64,000 nucleotides of DNA from Aeromonas fluvialis (GCF_000819885.1 NZ_CDBO01000009.1:1-64000), one strand, 5' to 3'; positions 1 through 11,035 are shown, counted from the first letter of the stretch. Program-made: numbers and translations. Notes: generated by a model from the sequence alone, not told the origin.

Positions 1-62
1 TGATCTAGGGGCGCTTACCGCTTACGAGGCAATTAAAAAATCATCATGCACTTACAAAACAA

Positions 63-95
63 GGCAGTTGAGGCAGTTGAGGCAGTTGAGGCAGT
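63..95. repeat. 9-bp short tandem repeat, about 3.7 copies
   Basis: The unit GGCAGTTGA is repeated head to tail three times, followed by a partial fourth copy, just beyond the terminator of the ribosomal operon. It lies in non-coding sequence. No function is evident, and slippage could change its copy number. Confidence 0.85.
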
Positions 96-113
96 ATCAG
101 AATTCATTAAAAG

Positions 114-143
114 AAAAGCCGGGACAAGCCCGGCTTTTTCTTT
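114..143 (-). terminator. Rho-independent terminator of the alpha operon
   Basis: A perfect GCCGGG/CCCGGC stem (118-123 with 129-134) extended by A/T pairs has a 5-nt loop and begins only a few bases after the rplQ stop. In the minus direction the stem is followed by TTTTCTTTT. It closes the whole r-protein cluster. Confidence 0.85.
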
Positions 144-144
144 A

Positions 145-540
<396 letters not shown>

Positions 541-571
541 CTAACTAAATCTGTGAAACCCGTAATCTGGA

Positions 572-1561
572 TTACTCGTCAGCGATGCTGGCGGGCGGCC
601 AATTCTCAAGGCGCATGCCAAGAGACAGACCACGGGAGGCCAACACGTCCTTGATCTCAGTCAGGGACTTCTTACCGAGGTTAGGAGTCTTAAGCAACTC
701 AACTTCGGTACGCTGTACCAGATCACCAATATAGTGGATAGCTTCTGCCTTCAGACAGTTCGCAGAACGAACTGTCAGCTCCAAATCATCGACAGGACGT
801 AGCAGAATCGGATCAAACTCGGGTTTCTCTTCTTTCTTCTCGGGCACGCTGACATCGCGCAGATCCACAAAGGCTTCCAGTTGCTCGGCCAGAATAGTGG
901 CAGAACGACGGATGGCTTCTTCAGGATCCAGAGTACCATTGGTCTCCATGTCGATGACCAGCTTGTCCAAGTCGGTACGCTGTTCCACACGTGCTGCCTC
1001 AACATTGTAGGCAATACGAACGATGGGGCTGAACGCGGAGTCCAGCAGCAGGCGACCAATCGGTCGCTCTTCATCATCGTTGTGAACACGAGCAGAAGCA
1101 GGCACATAACCACGACCACGCTGAACTTTCAGGCGCATACTGATCTCAGCATTGGCACCAGTCAGGTGGCAGATTACGTGCTCCGGGTTTACGATCTCGA
1201 CTTCATCACCGTGAGTGATATCACCAGCGGTAACGGGGCCTGTTCCAGACTTGGTCAGGGACAGAGTTACCTCGTCCTTGCCTTCCAGCTTCACAGCGAT
1301 ACCTTTCAGGTTGAGCAGGATTTCAAGAATGTCTTCCTGTACACCTTCTTTGCTGCTGTACTCATGCAGTACCCCGTCAATTTCGACTTCAGTAACTGCA
1401 CAACCGGGCATAGATGACAGCAAAATACGACGCAGGGCGTTGCCCAGCGTGTGACCAAATCCACGCTCGAGTGGCTCAAGAGTCACTTTCGCATGAGTCG
1501 GGCTAACTTGCTCGATGTCAACTAGCCGCGGTTTAAGAAAATCTGTTACAGAACCCAGCAT
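572..1561 (-). CDS. rpoA: DNA-directed RNA polymerase subunit alpha
   Basis: The alpha subunit dimerises to nucleate RNA polymerase assembly. The 329 residues match E. coli exactly. The N-terminal assembly domain (about 1-235) contains [18 protein letters not shown] flexible linker ([21 protein letters not shown]) leads to the C-terminal domain (about 250-329), which contacts UP elements and activators and keeps the RSANCLKAE and [14 protein letters not shown] motifs. It lies between rpsD and rplQ as in other gammaproteobacteria. No damage is seen. Confidence 0.99.
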
Positions 1562-1586
1562 TGTGTCCTCTCTTTAGAAGCTAGCT

Positions 1587-2207
1587 TTACTTGGAGTAAA
1601 GCTCGACGATCAGCTGTTCGTTAATGTCGGCAGACAGGTCGGAACGCTCTGGCAGGCGCTTGAAAGCACCTTCCATTTTAGCGGCGTCAACCTCTACCCA
1701 AGTCGGCTTCTCGCGCTGACCAGCAACTTCCAGGGAAGCTTTGATACGCGCTTGCTTCTTAGCCTTCTCACGAACGCAGATCACGTCCTCAGGGGAAACC
1801 TGGAAAGAAGGAATGTTCACAACGCGACCGTTTACCATGATGGCTTTGTGGCTCACCAGCTGACGAGATTCAGCACGGGTAGCGCCGAAGCCCATACGGT
1901 AGACAACGTTGTCCAAACGACCTTCCAGCAGCTGCAACAGGTTTTCACCGGTGTTACCCTTTTGACGGGCAGCGTCACGGTAGTAGTTGCGGAACTGTTT
2001 TTCCAATACGCCGTAGATACGACGAACTTTTTGTTTCTCGCGCAGCTGAACACCGTAGTCGGACAGACGCGCTTTACGCGCACCGTGCTGACCAGGGGCA
2101 GTGTCAATCTTGCACTTAGAATCAATCGCACGAACACCAGACTTCAGGAAGAGGTCGGTGCCCTCACGACGGCTAAGCTTAAGCTTAGGACCGATATATC
2201 TTGCCAT
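1587..2207 (-). CDS. rpsD: 30S ribosomal protein S4
   Basis: S4 is a primary 16S rRNA binding protein of 206 residues (E. coli 206). It starts [19 protein letters not shown] and has an S4 RNA-binding domain at about 95-157, including [20 protein letters not shown]. In E. coli S4 is the translational repressor of this operon, acting on the leader pseudoknot before rpsM. A matching leader is present here at about 3005-3075, so the same feedback is inferred. Confidence 0.98.
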   Translation of the reverse strand: MARYIGPKLKLSRREGTDLFLKSGVRAIDSKCKIDTAPGQHGARKARLSDYGVQLREKQKVRRIYGVLEKQFRNYYRDAARQKGNTGENLLQLLEGRLDNVVYRMGFGATRAESRQLVSHKAIMVNGRVVNIPSFQVSPEDVICVREKAKKQARIKASLEVAGQREKPTWVEVDAAKMEGAFKRLPERSDLSADINEQLIVELYSK

Positions 2208-2246
2208 CTTCTTTCTCCAACAATCCTAGACCAAGTAGCTACAGCG

Positions 2247-2636
2247 TTATACGCGGCGCTTCTTGGGAGGACGACAACCGTTGTGCGGGATCGGAGTCAC
2301 ATCAGTAATATTAGTGATGCGGAAACCAGCCGCGTTCAGAGCGCGGATGGAAGACTCACGACCGGGACCCGGACCTTTGACCATGACTTCCAGGTTCTTC
2401 ACGCCGTATTCTTTGGCGATCTCACCAGCACGCTCAGCAGCTACTTGGGCAGCAAACGGAGTGGACTTACGGGAACCACGGAAACCTGAACCACCGGAGG
2501 TGGCCCATGACAGAGCATTGCCCTGACGGTCAGTAATGGTCACGATTGTGTTGTTGAAAGATGCATGAACGTGTGCAATACCGTCGCTCACTTGCTTTTT
2601 AACGCGCTTGCGAGCACGAGTCGGAGTTTTAGCCAT
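2247..2636 (-). CDS. rpsK: 30S ribosomal protein S11
   Basis: S11 is part of the 30S platform near the mRNA exit and E site. The 129 residues match E. coli. It ends in the typical [10 protein letters not shown] and contains the [23 protein letters not shown] segment in the conserved core. It follows rpsM by 14 bp in the alpha operon and precedes rpsD by 39 bp. Confidence 0.98.
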   Translation of the reverse strand: MAKTPTRARKRVKKQVSDGIAHVHASFNNTIVTITDRQGNALSWATSGGSGFRGSRKSTPFAAQVAAERAGEIAKEYGVKNLEVMVKGPGPGRESSIRALNAAGFRITNITDVTPIPHNGCRPPKKRRV

Positions 2637-2650
2637 TTTCTACCTTCCCG

Positions 2651-3007
2651 TTACTTCTTGATAGCCTTGCGCGGACCCTTACGGGTACGAGCGTTGGTCT
2701 TGGTACGTTGACCACGAACAGGCAGGCTACGACGGTGACGCAAACCACGGTAGCAACCCAGATCCATCAATCGCTTGATGTTCATGGAAATCTGACGACG
2801 CAGGTCACCTTCAACGGTGAATTTACCTACTTGTTCACGCAGACTCTCGATCTGAGCTTCGTCCAGGTCTTTAATTTTCACATTCTCAGCGATACCGGCT
2901 GCGGCACAGATGGCCTTGGAGCGGGTACGACCGACGCCATAAATCGCAGTCAAAGCAATGACTGCATGCTTATGGTCAGGAATGTTAATGCCAGCGATAC
3001 GGGCCAC
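2651..3007 (-). CDS. rpsM: 30S ribosomal protein S13
   Basis: S13 sits at the top of the 30S head and contacts the P-site tRNA. The 118 residues match E. coli length. The start [13 protein letters not shown] and the basic tail [20 protein letters not shown] are characteristic. The start codon is GTG, as in E. coli rpsM, where it is embedded in the S4-binding pseudoknot. It is the first gene of the alpha operon. Confidence 0.98.
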   Translation of the reverse strand: MARIAGINIPDHKHAVIALTAIYGVGRTRSKAICAAAGIAENVKIKDLDEAQIESLREQVGKFTVEGDLRRQISMNIKRLMDLGCYRGLRHRRSLPVRGQRTKTNARTRKGPRKAIKK

Positions 3008-3075
3008 TATTCACTCCTACATATAGTAGATTACGACCACCACAAAGCCCGTGAGCGGATACGTGGCGGTCAACC
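3005..3075 (-). promoter_or_regulatory. Alpha-operon leader (S4-responsive pseudoknot)
   Basis: The sequence before rpsM forms a long stem (3035-3043 with 3063-3071, one wobble pair) around GTATCC...ACGGGCTTT. It is followed by GTAGGAGTGAATAGTGG, which carries the ribosome binding site and GTG start. The order and wording resemble the E. coli alpha-operon ribosome binding site RNA. S4 autoregulation is known for that family and inferred here. Confidence 0.75.
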
Positions 3076-3093
3076 AATACACAACAAAAGTTG

Positions 3094-3112
3094 GCTGGCT
3101 ATATTAGCCAGC
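3094..3112 (-). terminator. Hairpin between spc and alpha operons
   Basis: GCTGGCT/AGCCAGC arms flank a 5-nt loop in the rpmJ-rpsM gap. In the minus direction it is followed by CAACTTTTG. The T tract is short, so it may be a partial terminator or part of the alpha leader. Confidence 0.45.
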
Positions 3113-3146
3113 ACAACTATTTGTTGCAAGTACTAACCGTAAAAAA

Positions 3147-3260
3147 TTAGCCTTGGCGCTGTTTATGCTTTGGCTCGCTGCAAATCACACGCACCACACC
3201 GTGACGCTTGATGATTTTGCAGTTACGGCAGATCGCCTTAACGGAAGCACGAACTTTCAT
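3147..3260 (-). CDS. rpmJ: 50S ribosomal protein L36 (zinc-binding form)
   Basis: This 37-residue reading frame starts [15 protein letters not shown] and ends KHKQRQG. Cys11, Cys14, Cys27 and His32 form the zinc site of the C+ form of L36. It lies 27 bp after secY, the usual last gene of the spc operon. A second, zinc-free L36 is often encoded elsewhere in such genomes but would be outside this window. Confidence 0.95.
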   Translation of the reverse strand: MKVRASVKAICRNCKIIKRHGVVRVICSEPKHKQRQG

Positions 3261-3287
3261 TGCTTAACTCCGTAACTACGCCGACCT

Positions 3288-4616
3288 TTAGCGGCCGTAG
3301 CCCTTCAGGTTGGCCTTCCTCAGGACGTCGCCATATTGATGAGACATCATATGGGTTTGTACCTGAGCCATGAAGTCCATGATAACCACCACGATAATCA
3401 GCAGCGAAGTGCCACCGAAGTAGAACTGTACGTTCCAGGCAGTCATCAAGAACTGGGGTACCAGACAGATAAAGGTTATATAGAGCGCACCTGCCAATGT
3501 CAGGCGAGTCATAACCTTATCGATGTAACGTGCTGTCTGCTCGCCCGGGCGAATCCCCGGGATAAAGGCTCCACTCTTCTTCAGATTATCTGCTGTCTCG
3601 CGGGGGTTGAACACCAGCGCGGTATAGAAGAAGCAGAAGAAGATAATGGCTGCTGCATACAGCATCTCGTAAAGCGGTTGACCCGGCTGCAGGACCATAG
3701 AGACCTGTTGCAAGATGTCAGCTACCTTACCCTCACCCTGACCAAACCAGGAGGTAATGGTCCCTGGGAAGAGGATGATACTGGATGCGAAAATCGCAGG
3801 AATCACACCGGCCATATTCACTTTCAACGGCAGGTGTGTGCTTTGCGCGGCGAATACCTGGCGGCCTTGTTGACGCTTGGCATAGTTAACGACGATACGA
3901 CGCTGACCACGCTCCACGAACACCACAAAGTAAGTCACTGCGAAAACAATCAAGCCCAGCAACAACAACAGCAGGATATGCAATTCCCCTTGACGTGCCT
4001 GTTCGGCCGTAGCGCCAATGGCATGCGGCAGACCAGCAACGATACCCGTGAAAATAATCAACGAGATACCATTACCAATCCCACGCTCGGTAATCTGCTC
4101 ACCCAACCACATCAAAAACATGGTACCGGTGACCAGACTCACAACCGCTGTGAAATAGAAGCCCAAACCCGGATGAGTCACGAGTCCCTGCATCATATTC
4201 GGCAGACCGGTTGCAATACCAATGGCCTGGAAAGTTCCCAAAACCAGCGTGCCCCAACGGGTATATTGGCTAATCTTGCGACGGCCGGATTCACCTTCTT
4301 TCTTGAGTTCAGCAAGAGCAGGGTGAACCACTGTCAGCAGCTGGATAATGATCGACGCCGAAATGTACGGCATGATCCCCAACGCAAGAATAGAAGCACG
4401 CGAGAGTGCACCACCACTGAACATGTTGAACATCTCAATGATGGTGCCCTTCTGTTGCTGGAACAACTCGGCCAGTACGGCGGCGTCAATACCAGGAATC
4501 GGCACATAAGAGCCTGCACGGAAAACGATAATCGCCCCGAGAACGAAGAGCAAACGGCTCTTCAGTTCACTCAGACCACCCTGTGCTTTAACATCCAATC
4601 CTGGTTTCTTAGCCAT
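3288..4616 (-). CDS. secY: Preprotein translocase subunit SecY
   Basis: SecY is the channel-forming subunit of the SecYEG translocon in the inner membrane. The 442 residues (E. coli 443) contain about ten hydrophobic helices. It begins with a cytoplasmic [19 protein letters not shown], has the [10 protein letters not shown] plug-side segment, and includes the ribosome/SecA-binding loop near [20 protein letters not shown]. It lies 8 bp after rplO and before rpmJ in the spc operon, linking export capacity to ribosome synthesis. Confidence 0.98.
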   Translation of the reverse strand: MAKKPGLDVKAQGGLSELKSRLLFVLGAIIVFRAGSYVPIPGIDAAVLAELFQQQKGTIIEMFNMFSGGALSRASILALGIMPYISASIIIQLLTVVHPALAELKKEGESGRRKISQYTRWGTLVLGTFQAIGIATGLPNMMQGLVTHPGLGFYFTAVVSLVTGTMFLMWLGEQITERGIGNGISLIIFTGIVAGLPHAIGATAEQARQGELHILLLLLLGLIVFAVTYFVVFVERGQRRIVVNYAKRQQGRQVFAAQSTHLPLKVNMAGVIPAIFASSIILFPGTITSWFGQGEGKVADILQQVSMVLQPGQPLYEMLYAAAIIFFCFFYTALVFNPRETADNLKKSGAFIPGIRPGEQTARYIDKVMTRLTLAGALYITFICLVPQFLMTAWNVQFYFGGTSLLIIVVVIMDFMAQVQTHMMSHQYGDVLRKANLKGYGR

Positions 4617-4624
4617 TGTACTGA

Positions 4625-5062
4625 TTATTCCTCGATTTTACCGCCAGCGGCCTCGATGGCTGCACGTGCACCTTTGGTGACGGACAGACCACGAACGGTC
4701 ACAGCACGGTCAATGTTGCCAGACAGAACAACTTTAGCGAATACGATGTTCTTGGTAACAACACCGGCTTGCTTCAGAGTGCTCAGATCGACCACATCAC
4801 CTTCCACCATGGCGATTTCGTTCAGACGCACTTCGGCAGAAACCAAAGATTTGCGAGAGAAGAAACCGAACTTCGGCAGACGGATTTTCAAAGGCATCTG
4901 GCCACCTTCGAAACCAGCGCGGACTTTACCGCCACCGGAACGAGAGGTTTGGCCTTTAACACCACGACCACCAGTCTTGCCCAGGCCGGAGCCGATACCA
5001 CGACCACGACGTTGTTTTTCAGGCTTGGAACCAGCGGCCGGAGACAGAGTGTTCAGACGCAT
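4625..5062 (-). CDS. rplO: 50S ribosomal protein L15
   Basis: L15 is a late-assembly large-subunit protein, here 145 residues (E. coli 144). The glycine/arginine-rich N-terminal arm ([20 protein letters not shown]) reaches into rRNA, and the C-terminal half is globular. It starts only 2 bp after the rpmD stop, consistent with translational coupling. Confidence 0.97.
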   Translation of the reverse strand: MRLNTLSPAAGSKPEKQRRGRGIGSGLGKTGGRGVKGQTSRSGGGKVRAGFEGGQMPLKIRLPKFGFFSRKSLVSAEVRLNEIAMVEGDVVDLSTLKQAGVVTKNIVFAKVVLSGNIDRAVTVRGLSVTKGARAAIEAAGGKIEE

Positions 5063-5064
5063 GC

Positions 5065-5244
5065 TTAGCCCTCCACCTTAACCATGTAATAAACCTGGTT
5101 GATCATACCGCGAACGCAAGGAGTATCTTCCAGCTCAACGGTGTGACCAATGCGACGCAGACCCAGACCACGCAGAGTCGCCTTGTGCTTTGGCAGACGG
5201 CCGATAGAGCTGCGAGTTTGAGTTACTTTTACAGTGTTAGCCAT
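5065..5244 (-). CDS. rpmD: 50S ribosomal protein L30
   Basis: The reading frame gives 59 residues starting [20 protein letters not shown] and ending VYYMVKVEG, the same length as E. coli L30. It sits between rpsE (6 bp away) and rplO, its normal place in the spc operon. The start is the only ATG giving the family N-terminus. Confidence 0.96.
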   Translation of the reverse strand: MANTVKVTQTRSSIGRLPKHKATLRGLGLRRIGHTVELEDTPCVRGMINQVYYMVKVEG

Positions 5245-5250
5245 GTCGCA

Positions 5251-5751
5251 TTACCCCAGAATTTCTTCAACGCGCAGACCACGCTTTGCAGCGATCTGAG
5301 CTGGGGATTGACCCTGCACCAGAGCATCTACAGTTGCGCGAACAACGTTGATTGGGTTGGTGGAACCGTAGGTCTTAGCCAGCACGTTGTGGATACCAGC
5401 AACTTCCAGAACAGCACGCATAGCGCCGCCTGCAATGATACCAGTACCTTGTGAGGCAGGCTTCATGAACACGGTGGAGCCAGAGTGAACACCACGCACC
5501 GGATGGTGCAGAGTGCCATTGTTCAGCTCAACTTTGCTCAGATTACGCTTAGCCTGTTCCATTGCTTTTTGAATAGCAGCTGGAACTTCACGGGCCTTAC
5601 CGTAACCGTAACCTACACGGCCGTTACCATCACCCACCACGGTCAACGCGGTGAAGGACATGATACGACCACCTTTAACAGTTTTCGAAACACGGTTGAC
5701 TGCAATCAGCTTTTCTTGCAGTTCGCCGGCTTGAGATTCGACTTTAGCCAT
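5251..5751 (-). CDS. rpsE: 30S ribosomal protein S5
   Basis: S5 contributes to decoding accuracy and helicase activity at the mRNA entry. The 166 residues (E. coli 167) carry the N-terminal double-stranded RNA-binding fold ([20 protein letters not shown]) and a C-terminal domain with [21 protein letters not shown]. It lies 14 bp after rplR within the spc operon. Confidence 0.98.
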   Translation of the reverse strand: MAKVESQAGELQEKLIAVNRVSKTVKGGRIMSFTALTVVGDGNGRVGYGYGKAREVPAAIQKAMEQAKRNLSKVELNNGTLHHPVRGVHSGSTVFMKPASQGTGIIAGGAMRAVLEVAGIHNVLAKTYGSTNPINVVRATVDALVQGQSPAQIAAKRGLRVEEILG

Positions 5752-5765
5752 CTTCGACTCCTAGC

Positions 5766-6119
5766 TTAGAACTGAAGACCAGCGTCACGTGCAGCAGTTG
5801 CCAGAGCGGCAATGCGACCATGATACTTGAAACCGGAACGATCGAAAGATACGTTCTGAACGCCTTTGGCAATAGCTCGCTCAGCGATAGCCTTACCCAC
5901 AGCGGTAGCAGCATCTGCGTTACCGGTGGATTTGAGCGCTTCACTGATGGCTTTCTCTACTGTGGAAGCAGAGGCCAGAACTTCGGAACCGTTGGCTGCG
6001 ATTACCTGCGCGTAGATATGACGCGGGGTACGGTGAACAACCAGACGGGTAGCTCCCAGTTCCTGCATCTTCTTCCGAGCACGAGTAGCACGACGGAGAC
6101 GAGCTGCTTTCTTGTCCAT
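5766..6119 (-). CDS. rplR: 50S ribosomal protein L18
   Basis: L18 binds 5S rRNA and anchors it to the central protuberance together with L5. The 117 residues equal E. coli. It starts [17 protein letters not shown] and ends with the conserved [16 protein letters not shown] region. It follows rplF by 9 bp. Confidence 0.97.
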   Translation of the reverse strand: MDKKAARLRRATRARKKMQELGATRLVVHRTPRHIYAQVIAANGSEVLASASTVEKAISEALKSTGNADAATAVGKAIAERAIAKGVQNVSFDRSGFKYHGRIAALATAARDAGLQF

Positions 6120-6128
6120 AGTGTTACC

Positions 6129-6662
6129 TTACTTCTTCTTAGCTTCTTTAGTACGCACTTGCTCATTGGCATAGCGTACACCCTTGCCCTTGTAGGGCTC
6201 CGGAGCGCGGTAAGCACGGATATCGGCGGCGACTTGGCCAACCATCTGCTTGTCGACACCACGCAGAACGATTTCAGTGGCAGTCGGGCATTCAGCGGTC
6301 ACACCAGCCGGCAGCGCATGCTCTACCGGGTGAGAGAAGCCCAGCGCCAGCGCAACAGCATTGCCCTTGATGGAGGCTTTGTAGCCAACACCAACCAGCT
6401 GCAGCTTACGCTCGAAGCCTTGGGTAACACCGATTACCATGTTGTTGACCAATGCACGGGCAGTACCGGCCTGAGCGTCAGCACCAGAGATGCCGTCGCG
6501 CGGGGCGAACTTCAGTACATTGTCTTCTTTGGTCACTTCTACACCGGCGTGAATAGAGCGAACCAGAGAACCTTTACCACCTTTGATGGTCAGTTCCTGG
6601 CCGTTCAGAGTCACCTCTACGCCAGCAGGAATAGTGACGGGTGCCTTAGCAACGCGAGACAT
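6129..6662 (-). CDS. rplF: 50S ribosomal protein L6
   Basis: L6 lies near the factor-binding centre of the 50S subunit. The 177 residues match E. coli and hold the two repeated alpha/beta domains, with the C-terminal motif [18 protein letters not shown] and a lysine-rich end. A purine-rich ribosome binding site (AGGAGGTAGGAT) precedes the ATG. Confidence 0.98.
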   Translation of the reverse strand: MSRVAKAPVTIPAGVEVTLNGQELTIKGGKGSLVRSIHAGVEVTKEDNVLKFAPRDGISGADAQAGTARALVNNMVIGVTQGFERKLQLVGVGYKASIKGNAVALALGFSHPVEHALPAGVTAECPTATEIVLRGVDKQMVGQVAADIRAYRAPEPYKGKGVRYANEQVRTKEAKKK

Positions 6663-6675
6663 ATCCTACCTCCTA

Positions 6676-7068
6676 TTAAGCGACGTAGCAGATGATCTCA
6701 CCGCCCATGCTTGCTTTGCGAGCAGCACGGTCAGTCATCACACCTTTAGACGTGGACACGATAGCAACACCGAGACCGCCCATAACTTTCGGCAGATCAG
6801 TAGTGCGCTTGTAAATACGCAGGCCGGGACGGCTCACGCGTTGGATCAGTTCTACAACTGGCTTGCCCTGGAAATATTTCAGTTCAATTTCCAGTTCCGG
6901 CTTCACATCACCTGCTACGGAGTAGCCAGTGATGTAACCTTCTTCTTTCAGCACGTTGGCGATAGCCACTTTCAGCTTGGAAGAAGGCATGGAAACCGCA
7001 ACTTTGCTCGCCGCCTGACCGTTACGGATGCGGGTCAGCATATCCGCGATCGGATCTTGCATGCTCAT
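6676..7068 (-). CDS. rpsH: 30S ribosomal protein S8
   Basis: S8 is a primary 16S rRNA binder of 130 residues (E. coli 130). It starts [18 protein letters not shown] and contains the conserved C-terminal [13 protein letters not shown] motif. In E. coli S8 also represses the spc operon by binding mRNA near the rplX-rplE border. That target was not modelled here. Confidence 0.98.
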   Translation of the reverse strand: MSMQDPIADMLTRIRNGQAASKVAVSMPSSKLKVAIANVLKEEGYITGYSVAGDVKPELEIELKYFQGKPVVELIQRVSRPGLRIYKRTTDLPKVMGGLGVAIVSTSKGVMTDRAARKASMGGEIICYVA

Positions 7069-7089
7069 AAGTCTAACTCCCGAGATTCG

Positions 7090-7395
7090 TTACCAAGAAG
7101 CCTTCTTCAGGCCCGGAATTTCGCCCTTCATGGCATGCTCACGCACCTTGATGCGAGACAAGCCAAACTTGCGCAGGAAACCGTGCGGACGACCAGTAAT
7201 ATTGCAACGGTTACGCTGGCGGGACGGACTGGAATCACGGGGCAGCTGTTGCAGTTGCAGTACAGCATCCCAACGCGCTTCTTCAGAAGCGTTCATATCA
7301 ACAATGATAGCTTTCAGCTCGGTACGCTTGGTGGCGTACTTGGCTACCAGCTTCGCACGCTTTGCTTCGCGCGCTTTCATGGATGTTTTAGCCAT
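7090..7395 (-). CDS. rpsN: 30S ribosomal protein S14 (zinc-independent form)
   Basis: S14 is a head protein of the 30S subunit. From the ATG at 7395 it is 101 residues, starting [15 protein letters not shown] and ending [11 protein letters not shown], the same as E. coli. The frame is open further upstream, but that would overlap rplE. The zinc-ligand cysteines of the short S14 form are absent (a single Cys in [12 protein letters not shown]), so this is the C-minus type. Confidence 0.97.
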   Translation of the reverse strand: MAKTSMKAREAKRAKLVAKYATKRTELKAIIVDMNASEEARWDAVLQLQQLPRDSSPSRQRNRCNITGRPHGFLRKFGLSRIKVREHAMKGEIPGLKKASW

Positions 7396-7405
7396 AACCC
7401 TAACC

Positions 7406-7945
7406 TTACTTGCGGAATGGGAAGTTAAAGGCAGCCAGCAGAGCACGGCCTTCTTCATCGGTATTCGCGGAAGTGGTGATGGTGATATCCAGACCACGGA
7501 CGCGATCGACTTTGTCATAGTCGATTTCCGGGAAGATGATTTGCTCACGCACGCCCATGGAGTAGTTACCACGACCATCAAACGCTTTTGCGTTCAGGCC
7601 ACGGAAGTCACGGATACGCGGTACGGAGATGCAAATCAGCCGTTCCAGGAACTCCCACATACGCTCGCCACGCAGGGTTACTTTACAACCTATCGGGTAG
7701 CCTTCACGAATCTTGAAGCCCGCAACAGATTTGCGAGCTTTGGTGATCAGCGGCTTCTGACCGGAAATGGCGGCCATATCGGCAGCAGCATTTTCCAGCA
7801 ACTTCTTGTCAGAGATCGCTTCACCAACACCCATGTTCAGGGTGATTTTCTCGATCCGAGGGACTTGCATGATAGTCTTGTAACCGAACTGTTTGGCCAG
7901 TTCATTTACTACATCTGATTTGTAGTAATCATGCAGTTTCGCCAT
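7406..7945 (-). CDS. rplE: 50S ribosomal protein L5
   Basis: L5 binds 5S rRNA and contacts the P-site tRNA and S13. The 179 residues match E. coli. Conserved segments include [13 protein letters not shown] near residue 33 and the [17 protein letters not shown] region near the end. It is followed after 10 bp by rpsN. Confidence 0.98.
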   Translation of the reverse strand: MAKLHDYYKSDVVNELAKQFGYKTIMQVPRIEKITLNMGVGEAISDKKLLENAAADMAAISGQKPLITKARKSVAGFKIREGYPIGCKVTLRGERMWEFLERLICISVPRIRDFRGLNAKAFDGRGNYSMGVREQIIFPEIDYDKVDRVRGLDITITTSANTDEEGRALLAAFNFPFRK

Positions 7946-7958
7946 CGTTAAACTCCAA

Positions 7959-8276
7959 TTACTTCACAAGTTCGCCGGTGGATTTGAAGAAACGAACTTT
8001 TTTGCCGTCTTCAATCCGGAAACCAACGCGGTCAGCTTTGCCAGTGGCAGAGTTGAACAGCGCTACGTTTGATACATCGATCGGGGCTTCTTTGGTGACG
8101 ATACCGCCAGCCTGACCCAGTGCGGGTACCGGCTTCTGGTGCTTCTTCACCTGGTTGATGCCTTCAACGATTACCTTACCTTTTGCAATCAGAACTTGAG
8201 TGACTTTGCCACGCTTGCCCTTGTCTTTGCCGGTAAGTACGATCACTTCGTCTTCGCGACGGATTTTAGCTGCCAT
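7959..8276 (-). CDS. rplX: 50S ribosomal protein L24
   Basis: L24 is an assembly-initiator protein bound near the exit tunnel, here 105 residues (E. coli 104). An N-terminal KOW motif is seen as [20 protein letters not shown]. It is the second gene of the spc operon, 11 bp after rplN. Confidence 0.97.
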   Translation of the reverse strand: MAAKIRREDEVIVLTGKDKGKRGKVTQVLIAKGKVIVEGINQVKKHQKPVPALGQAGGIVTKEAPIDVSNVALFNSATGKADRVGFRIEDGKKVRFFKSTGELVK

Positions 8277-8287
8277 CGTTCGACTCC

Positions 8288-8656
8288 TTACAGTACTTCG
8301 GGTGCCAGGGACACAATCTTCATGAACTTCTCATTACGCAGTTCACGGGTCACCGGGCCAAAAATACGAGTACCGATTGGCTGTTGGTTGCCGTTAAGCA
8401 AAACAGCCGCATTGTTGTCGAAACGGATGACTGAGCCGTCCGGACGACGAACGCCTTTACGGGTGCGTACGACCACCGCGTTATACACATCACCTTTCTT
8501 CACTTTACCGCGAGGAATGGCTTCCTTGATGGAAACCTTGATGATGTCGCCGATGCCGGCGTAACGGCGGTGCGAGCCACCCAGAACCTTAATACACATT
8601 ACACTGCGAGCGCCGGAGTTGTCGGCTACGCCCAGCATACTTTGCATCTGGATCAT
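8288..8656 (-). CDS. rplN: 50S ribosomal protein L14
   Basis: L14 forms an intersubunit bridge. The 122 residues (E. coli 123) start [20 protein letters not shown] and contain the conserved [17 protein letters not shown] block. It is the first gene of the spc operon, separated from the S10 operon by a terminator and a promoter-containing gap. Confidence 0.98.
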   Translation of the reverse strand: MIQMQSMLGVADNSGARSVMCIKVLGGSHRRYAGIGDIIKVSIKEAIPRGKVKKGDVYNAVVVRTRKGVRRPDGSVIRFDNNAAVLLNGNQQPIGTRIFGPVTRELRNEKFMKIVSLAPEVL

Positions 8657-8721
8657 TTTAGTGCTCCGCTTTGTTTACTTCTTATCCCTAGTGGGATCTG
8701 GCTGCCTTCAAAAGGCGCGAA

Positions 8722-8730
8722 ACTATAACA
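8722..8730 (-). promoter_or_regulatory. spc operon promoter, extended -10 element
   Basis: Minus-strand TGTTATAGT is an extended -10 (TGn plus TATAGT), followed by a GC-rich TTTCGCGCC stretch. GC-rich discriminators of this kind are typical of stringently controlled promoters. No strong -35 is visible. It lies between the S10 terminator and rplN, where the E. coli spc promoter is found. Confidence 0.6.
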
Positions 8731-8754
8731 CAGGATTTTTAGAAAAGGTAGCCT

Positions 8755-8787
8755 AAAAAACAAACGGCCCCTGAAAGGGGCCGTTTG
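8755..8787 (-). terminator. Rho-independent terminator after rpsQ (end of S10 operon)
   Basis: An 11-bp perfect stem CAAACGGCCCC/GGGGCCGTTTG (8761-8771 with 8777-8787) has a 5-nt loop and is followed in the minus direction by six T. It separates S10 and spc transcription. Confidence 0.9.
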
Positions 8788-8803
8788 GACTAAAAAGTAC
8801 CGA

Positions 8804-9052
8804 TTAGGCCTTTTCTAAGATCGCAACCAGGGTCCAGGACTTGGTCTTGGACAGCGGGCGGCATTCGCGGATTTCCACGAGATCGCCTGCTTTACACTCG
8901 TTGGTCTCGTCATGCACGTGCAGCTTGGTAGTGCGCTTGATGATCTTACCGTAGATCGGGTGCTTTACCTTGCGCTCGATAGCAACAGTGATGGACTTGT
9001 CCATCTTGTCGCTGATTACACGACCTTGCAGAGTACGGATCTTGTCAGTCAT
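8804..9052 (-). CDS. rpsQ: 30S ribosomal protein S17
   Basis: S17 is a primary 16S binder with an OB fold, 82 residues (E. coli 84). It starts [20 protein letters not shown] and includes [20 protein letters not shown]. The start overlaps the rpmC stop by one base (TAATG), implying translational coupling. It is the last S10-operon gene, followed by the terminator at 8755-8787. Confidence 0.97.
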   Translation of the reverse strand: MTDKIRTLQGRVISDKMDKSITVAIERKVKHPIYGKIIKRTTKLHVHDETNECKAGDLVEIRECRPLSKTKSWTLVAILEKA

Positions 9053-9243
9053 TACGCACCTGCCTTCTCAGTCAGTACAGTCTTGATACGTGCGACGTCA
9101 CGACGCACTTGTTTCAGAGTGTGAGTCTGAGCCAGTTGGCCAGTGGACGCTTGCATGCGCATGTTGAATTGCTCACGCAGCAGGCCCAGCAGCTCCTGGT
9201 TCAGTTCTTCGACGCTCTTTTGACGCAGATCTTGGGCTTTCAT
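9052..9243 (-). CDS. rpmC: 50S ribosomal protein L29
   Basis: L29 lies at the tunnel exit beside L23. From the ATG at 9243 it is 63 residues like E. coli, starting [19 protein letters not shown] one codon upstream is possible but less likely. The ATG overlaps the rplP stop (TGATG), and its own stop overlaps the rpsQ start, so three genes are coupled. Confidence 0.96.
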   Translation of the reverse strand: MKAQDLRQKSVEELNQELLGLLREQFNMRMQASTGQLAQTHTLKQVRRDVARIKTVLTEKAGA

Positions 9244-9656
9244 CACATCACCGTCTTAATTACGAAAGTGGTCTGAACAGACAGCTTAGCTGCGGCCAGG
9301 GCAAACGCTTCACGCGCCAGAGCCTCAGGTACACCGTCCATCTCGTACAGAACCTTGCCAGGCTGGATCGGGCAAACCCAGTATTCCACGTTACCCTTAC
9401 CTTTACCCATACGAACTTCGAGGGGCTTTTCGGTGATGGGCTTGTCCGGGAACACACGGATCCAGATCTTACCTTGACGCTTAACGTGACGGGTCATGGC
9501 ACGACGGGCTGCTTCGATTTGACGAGCAGTCAGTTGACCACGGGATGTCGCCTTCAGGCCAAAGGTACCGAAGGATACTTCGTTACCAGAGGTGGCCAGA
9601 CCGCGGTTACGACCCTTATGGGTCTTGCGGAATTTAGTACGCTTAGGTTGCAACAT
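9243..9656 (-). CDS. rplP: 50S ribosomal protein L16
   Basis: L16 helps organise the A-site region of the 50S subunit. The 137 residues (E. coli 136) start [20 protein letters not shown] and contain the conserved [20 protein letters not shown] block. It is followed by rpmC with a one-base overlap. Confidence 0.98.
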   Translation of the reverse strand: MLQPKRTKFRKTHKGRNRGLATSGNEVSFGTFGLKATSRGQLTARQIEAARRAMTRHVKRQGKIWIRVFPDKPITEKPLEVRMGKGKGNVEYWVCPIQPGKVLYEMDGVPEALAREAFALAAAKLSVQTTFVIKTVM

Positions 9657-9669
9657 TTACCGAATCTCC

Positions 9670-10383
9670 TTACTTAGCAGCGCGGCGCTTGTTGTCACGC
9701 TTGGGCTTTGCAGGAGCTTGCTCTTGAGCAGCGGCAGCGTTAACAGCAGCCAGACCGCCCAGAACTTCGCCCTTGAAGATCCAAACTTTAACGCCGATCA
9801 CACCGTAAGTGGTGTGGGCTTCAGAAGTTGCGTAGTCGATGTCGGCACGCAGGGTGTGCAACGGCACACGACCTTCACGGTACCATTCGGTACGCGCGAT
9901 TTCAGCGCCGCCCAGACGACCGGAAACTTCCACTTTGATGCCCTTGGCACCCAGGCGCATTGCGTTCTGTACGGCGCGCTTCATAGCACGACGGAACATT
10001 ACACGACGCTCCAGCTGGGAAGTGATGCTGTCGGCAACGAGTTTGCCATCCAGCTCCGGCTTGCGGACTTCGGAAATGTTGATCTGAGCAGGCACGCCAG
10101 CAATAGTGGCTACAGCTTTGCGCAGCTTCTCAACGTCTTCGCCTTTCTTACCGATCACAACACCCGGACGAGCGGTGTGAATGGTCACACGGATGCTCTT
10201 GGCCGGACGCTCGATGGTGATCTTGGACAAGGACGCGTTTTTCAGTTCCTTGGTCAGGAACTGGCGTACTTGAAAATCGCTGTACAGGTTGTCAGCGAAG
10301 TCTTTGGTGTTCGCGAACCAGGTAGAATTCCAAGGCTTGGTAATACCCAGGCGAATGCCATTAGGATGTACTTTCTGACCCAT
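9670..10383 (-). CDS. rpsC: 30S ribosomal protein S3
   Basis: S3 forms part of the mRNA entry site. The 237 residues (E. coli 233) include an N-terminal [14 protein letters not shown], a KH domain with [15 protein letters not shown] near residues 70-85, and a C-terminal S3 domain. The lysine/arginine/alanine tail is slightly longer than in E. coli. It starts 3 bp after the rplV stop. Confidence 0.98.
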   Translation of the reverse strand: MGQKVHPNGIRLGITKPWNSTWFANTKDFADNLYSDFQVRQFLTKELKNASLSKITIERPAKSIRVTIHTARPGVVIGKKGEDVEKLRKAVATIAGVPAQINISEVRKPELDGKLVADSITSQLERRVMFRRAMKRAVQNAMRLGAKGIKVEVSGRLGGAEIARTEWYREGRVPLHTLRADIDYATSEAHTTYGVIGVKVWIFKGEVLGGLAAVNAAAAQEQAPAKPKRDNKRRAAK

Positions 10384-10386
10384 TGC

Positions 10387-10734
10387 TTATCTCCCAGCCT
10401 TAGCGTCGGATACCACTACAGTGATGTGAGCGGTACGCTTGAGGATACGATCCGCACGACCTTTGGCACGCGGACGGATGCGCTTCATGGAGGGACCTTC
10501 GTCGACCATGATAGTAGCAACACGCAGCGCGTCGATATCGGCGCCTTCGTTGTGCTCAGCGTTTGCAATGGCAGATTCCAGCACTTTCTTAACCAGCACA
10601 GCAGCCTTTTTCGGGCTGAAGGTCAGGATATTCAGAGCCTTGTCTACGGACAGACCACGTACTTGATCGGCTACCAGACGAGCTTTCTGGGCAGAAGTAC
10701 GGGCATAACGGTGTTTAGCGATAGCTTCCATCAT
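10387..10734 (-). CDS. rplV: 50S ribosomal protein L22
   Basis: L22 lines the polypeptide exit tunnel. Two adjacent ATG codons (10734 and 10731) are possible. The second gives [16 protein letters not shown], aligned with E. coli, and has better spacing from the AAGGG ribosome binding site, for 114 residues. The C-terminus is about four residues longer than in E. coli (SDAKAGR). The tunnel hairpin [16 protein letters not shown] is intact. Confidence 0.97.
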   Translation of the reverse strand: MMEAIAKHRYARTSAQKARLVADQVRGLSVDKALNILTFSPKKAAVLVKKVLESAIANAEHNEGADIDALRVATIMVDEGPSMKRIRPRAKGRADRILKRTAHITVVVSDAKAGR

Positions 10735-10741
10735 TTATCCC

Positions 10742-11035
<294 letters not shown>

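Noticed and set aside
3336-5081. 581-codon open frame on the plus strand across secY and rplO
   Set aside because: It mirrors the codon pattern of two certain genes on the other strand, has no recognisable domain and lacks a ribosome binding site.
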